This document shows positions 21,581 to 24,004 of a DNA stretch of 24,004 nucleotides, piece by piece (positions within the stretch are counted from its first letter, which is position 1; every line of letters starts with the position of its first letter). The translations under genes and the position numbers were made by a program. A model generated the notes under the pieces. It was not told where the DNA came from and ran no database searches. It was given only the letters and a program-made list of their open reading frames with translations. The stretch is from CAYSPU01 sp964432995 (lineage in GTDB: Bacteria; Verrucomicrobiota; Verrucomicrobiia; Limisphaerales; JAHDYP01). The stretch is from contig CAYSPU010000067.1 in the NCBI GenBank assembly GCA_964432995.1, forward strand, positions 1-24,004. The letters are read 5' to 3'.

Positions 21581-24004
21581 TCAGGCCGGCGGGGGGGACG
21601 GATCTGCCTCCTCGGTGTCTTCGCGTTCTTCGCTGATGACCGGGGCGATCGCCTGGAGTCGGTCGTTGGGATCCAGATCGATGAGCTTCACGCCCATGGT
21701 GTTTCGACCGGCTTCGCGGATATCGCGGACGAAAGTCCGGACCATCTGACCGCCGGCCGTGATGAGCATGATTTCGTCCTGGTCCTGGACGGTGAGGGCG
21801 CCGACCACGGCCCCGGTTTTTTCACCGGTTTTCATGGTAATGACGCCTTTGCCGCCACGGGACTGGAGACGGTATTCGTCGAAGGGCGTCCGTTTGCCGA
21901 TACCATTCTCACCAGCCACGAGGAGGGTAGCATCGGTCACGACGATCGAGAGCGCCACCACGGCGTCGTCCTTCTCGAGTTCGATGCCCTTGACGCCGGC
22001 GGCGGGTCGGCCCATGGCGCGGACCTGCTCCTCGTGGAACCGGATGCTCATGCCCTCGTGCGTGATGAGGACCATCTCGTTGTCGCCGGTGGTGAGTTTG
22101 ACCTCGATGAGGGAATCGTCTTCCTCGATGGTGATGGCGATGATGCCCCCGGCACGCACGTTGCGGAATTCCGCGAGGGCGGTCTTCTTCACGGTGCCCC
22201 GGCGGGTCGCGAAAAAGACGAACCCCGGCTGTTCCCAGGTGATGTCCTCGCGGTCCGGCCCCAGCTTGGAGACGACGCGGATGAGGGCGGCGACTTTCTC
22301 TTCGGGTTTCAATTCGAGGATGTTGGCGATGCTGCGCCCCTTGGCGGCGCGCCCCATGTCGGGGACTTCGTGGACGCGCTCGACGTAGACGCGTCCGGTG
22401 TTCGTGAAGAACATCAGGTAGTCGTGGGTGCTCGCGGTGAAGAGGTGCTCGATGAAGTCGGGCGCTTCGCCTTCGACGGCGGAGGACTCGCGGGTGGCCA
22501 TGCCGATGACGCCTTTGCCGCCGCGGCGCTGGGCGCGGTAGGAGCTGATGTTGGTGCGTTTGAGGAGGCCGTTGTGGGTGATGGTGATGATGACGCCTTC
22601 GTTGGCGATGAGGTCTTCGATGGCGATCTCCCCCTCATCGGGGACGAGGTCGGTGAGGCGGGGGGTGGCGAATTTGGCGCGGATGGCCTGGAGTTCGGCC
22701 TTGATGATGGCCAGGACGCGGGCTTCGCGGGCGAGGATGTCGCGGAGGTCGAGGATGCGTTCGAGGAGCTGGCGGTATTCGGCGTCGATCTTGGCGATTT
22801 CGAGCCCGGTGAGTTGGTAGAGGCGGAGGTTGAGGACTTCGTCCACCTGCCGTTCGGTGAGCGCATAGCGACCGGAGATCAGACGGCCCTCGTCGCGCAC
22901 GCGCACGCCCCATTGCTCGACCTGGGCGCGACTCCACTCGAACGCCAGCAGCTTCACGCGGGCCTCTTCGCGGGTGCGGCTCGAGCGGATGATCTGGATG
23001 AAGCTGTCGAGGTTTCCCAGGGCAATGAGGTAACCTTCGAGAACCTCGGCCCGTTCTTCGGCCTTGCGCAGTTCGAAGCGGGTCCTTCGCACGACCACCT
23101 CGCGGCGGTGCTCGAGGTAGCAACTGATGAGTTCCTTGAGGCCGAGGGTCTTCGGCCGGCCACGGTCGATGGCCAGCGTGTTGACGGCGAAGGTCGTTTC
23201 GAGCTGGGTGAACTTGAAGAGGTTGTTGATGACGACCTTGGGCACCGCATCGCGCTTGAGTTCGATCACGACGCGCGTGTGTTCGTCCGACTCGTCGCGC
23301 ACGGCGGTGATATCCGTCAGGCCGGCGGTCTTCTCGTTCACGAGGTCGGCAATGCGTTCGACCATGAGGGCGCGGTTGACGCCGTAGGGGATCTCGGTGA
23401 CGACGATCTGCTGCTTGCCGCCCTTGAGTTCCTCGACGCCGACCCGGCCACGGACCTTGAGGCTGCCCCGTCCGCTGCGGAAGTAGTCCTGGATGCCCTC
23501 GAGACCGCAAATCGAGCAGCCTGTCGGAAAATCGGGTCCCTTGATGTGGCGCATCAGTTCCGGAAGCGTGATCGCCGGGTTGTCGATCTGGGCGCAGATG
23601 CCGTCAATGATCTCGCCCAGGTTGTGCGGTGGGATGTTGGTCGCCATGCCCACCGCGATGCCCGTTCCGCCGTTCACCAGGAGGTTCGGGAAGGCGGCCG
23701 GGAAGACCGTGGGCTCCTGCCGGGTCTCGTCGTAGTTCGGGACGAAATCGACGGTGTCCTTGTCCATGTCCTCCATGAGGACGGCGCCGAGGGCGGCGAG
23801 GCGGGCTTCGGTGTACCGCATGGAGGCGGGGGGATCGCCTTCGACGGAGCCGAAGTTGCCCTGGCCGTCGATGAGGCGTTCGCGCATGGCCCACGGCTGG
23901 GCCATGTGAACCAGGGTGGGGTAGATGGCCTGGTCGCCATGGGGATGGTAGTTGCCCATGGTCTCGCCGACGATCTTGGCGCACTTGATGTGTTTGCGGT
24001 TGGG
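21581..24004 (-). CDS. gyrA: DNA gyrase subunit A, 5' end outside the window
   Basis: GyrA cuts and rejoins DNA in the A2B2 gyrase that introduces negative supercoils using ATP. The 807 residues present begin PNRKHIKCAKIVGETMGNYH; the active Tyr lies in ASMRYTEARL (Tyr64 of the visible part, equal to about Tyr122 in E. coli), so roughly 58 N-terminal residues are missing. The C-terminal pinwheel is complete and contains the GyrA box QRRGGKG (after SSYRA, near 22520-22540), which marks gyrase rather than topoisomerase IV. A later blade has QSRGGKGVITMKTG. The tail is acidic and Pro-rich (EEREDTEEADPSPPPA). In the quinolone region the sequence is HPHGDQAIYPT: Gln and Pro stand at the E. coli Ser83 and Asp87 positions. 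Confidence 0.97.
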   Translation of the reverse strand, partial: PNRKHIKCAKIVGETMGNYHPHGDQAIYPTLVHMAQPWAMRERLIDGQGNFGSVEGDPPASMRYTEARLAALGAVLMEDMDKDTVDFVPNYDETRQEPTVFPAAFPNLLVNGGTGIAVGMATNIPPHNLGEIIDGICAQIDNPAITLPELMRHIKGPDFPTGCSICGLEGIQDYFRSGRGSLKVRGRVGVEELKGGKQQIVVTEIPYGVNRALMVERIADLVNEKTAGLTDITAVRDESDEHTRVVIELKRDAVPKVVINNLFKFTQLETTFAVNTLAIDRGRPKTLGLKELISCYLEHRREVVVRRTRFELRKAEERAEVLEGYLIALGNLDSFIQIIRSSRTREEARVKLLAFEWSRAQVEQWGVRVRDEGRLISGRYALTERQVDEVLNLRLYQLTGLEIAKIDAEYRQLLERILDLRDILAREARVLAIIKAELQAIRAKFATPRLTDLVPDEGEIAIEDLIANEGVIITITHNGLLKRTNISSYRAQRRGGKGVIGMATRESSAVEGEAPDFIEHLFTASTHDYLMFFTNTGRVYVERVHEVPDMGRAAKGRSIANILELKPEEKVAALIRVVSKLGPDREDITWEQPGFVFFATRRGTVKKTALAEFRNVRAGGIIAITIEEDDSLIEVKLTTGDNEMVLITHEGMSIRFHEEQVRAMGRPAAGVKGIELEKDDAVVALSIVVTDATLLVAGENGIGKRTPFDEYRLQSRGGKGVITMKTGEKTGAVVGALTVQDQDEIMLITAGGQMVRTFVRDIREAGRNTMGVKLIDLDPNDRLQAIAPVISEEREDTEEADPSPPPA

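Noticed and set aside
1..24004. CRISPR array, rRNA, integrase or complete insertion sequence
   Set aside because: No evenly spaced repeats, no rRNA signature and no transposase or recombinase motifs were found on either strand.

Overview
The window is GC-rich bacterial chromosome. Several features point to Verrucomicrobiota, probably the Limisphaerales/Pedosphaera side: a Tat-exported Gfo/Idh/MocA oxidoreductase with a QKP in place of the usual EKP, a GyrA of the HPHGDQ..YPT type, PIN toxin-antitoxin genes, choice-of-anchor-D secreted proteins and long intergenic spaces filled with GC-rich repeats. That placement is inference from family resemblance, not a search. Two runs of exactly ten Ns (4924-4933 and 9253-9262) show that this is a scaffolded draft, probably a metagenome bin. 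Each run breaks a conserved gene and changes its frame.

Left part (1-3822), accessory and decaying. A translationally coupled pair of unrecognised genes runs on the minus strand (1034 to 158), and the second is frameshifted. On the plus strand there is a short hybrid reading frame joining the start of one helicase family to the end of a SNF2/RapA-type helicase, which looks like a deletion scar of a defence-type locus. It is followed 2 bp later by an intact Fic protein, then a truncated HNH-like protein and a small verrucomicrobial-type protein. This block stops at the 3' end of a tRNA-Ala(GGC) gene (minus strand, with its own promoter), a common boundary for integrated islands.

Middle part (3998-13513), mostly core genes: glnE (control of glutamine synthetase), grpE-dnaJ (Hsp70 co-chaperones), rsmE (16S rRNA methylation), then a tightly overlapped three-gene operon of ABC ATPase, ABC-2 permease and a membrane-anchored TPR protein with a His/Asp tract. 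Convergent to it is asd (lysine/threonine/methionine pathway). The ABC operon is preceded by stacked inverted repeats and by a perfect palindrome sitting in the spacer of a candidate promoter.

Right part (13514-24004): repeat-filled spacers, a Tat-exported sugar-type oxidoreductase, a second copy of a repeat also found after glnE, a fragment of another oxidoreductase cut off beside a VapBC-type toxin-antitoxin pair, a Nudix-like protein, a 1012-residue secreted protein made of two near-duplicate propeller-like halves, and the 3' nine-tenths of gyrA, convergent to it across a two-way hairpin.

I found no CRISPR array, rRNA, complete insertion sequence or recognisable prophage. The best candidates for follow-up are the helicase fusion scar with its Fic neighbour, the coupled unknown gene pair, the interspersed repeat families, and the operator-like palindrome before the ABC/TPR operon.
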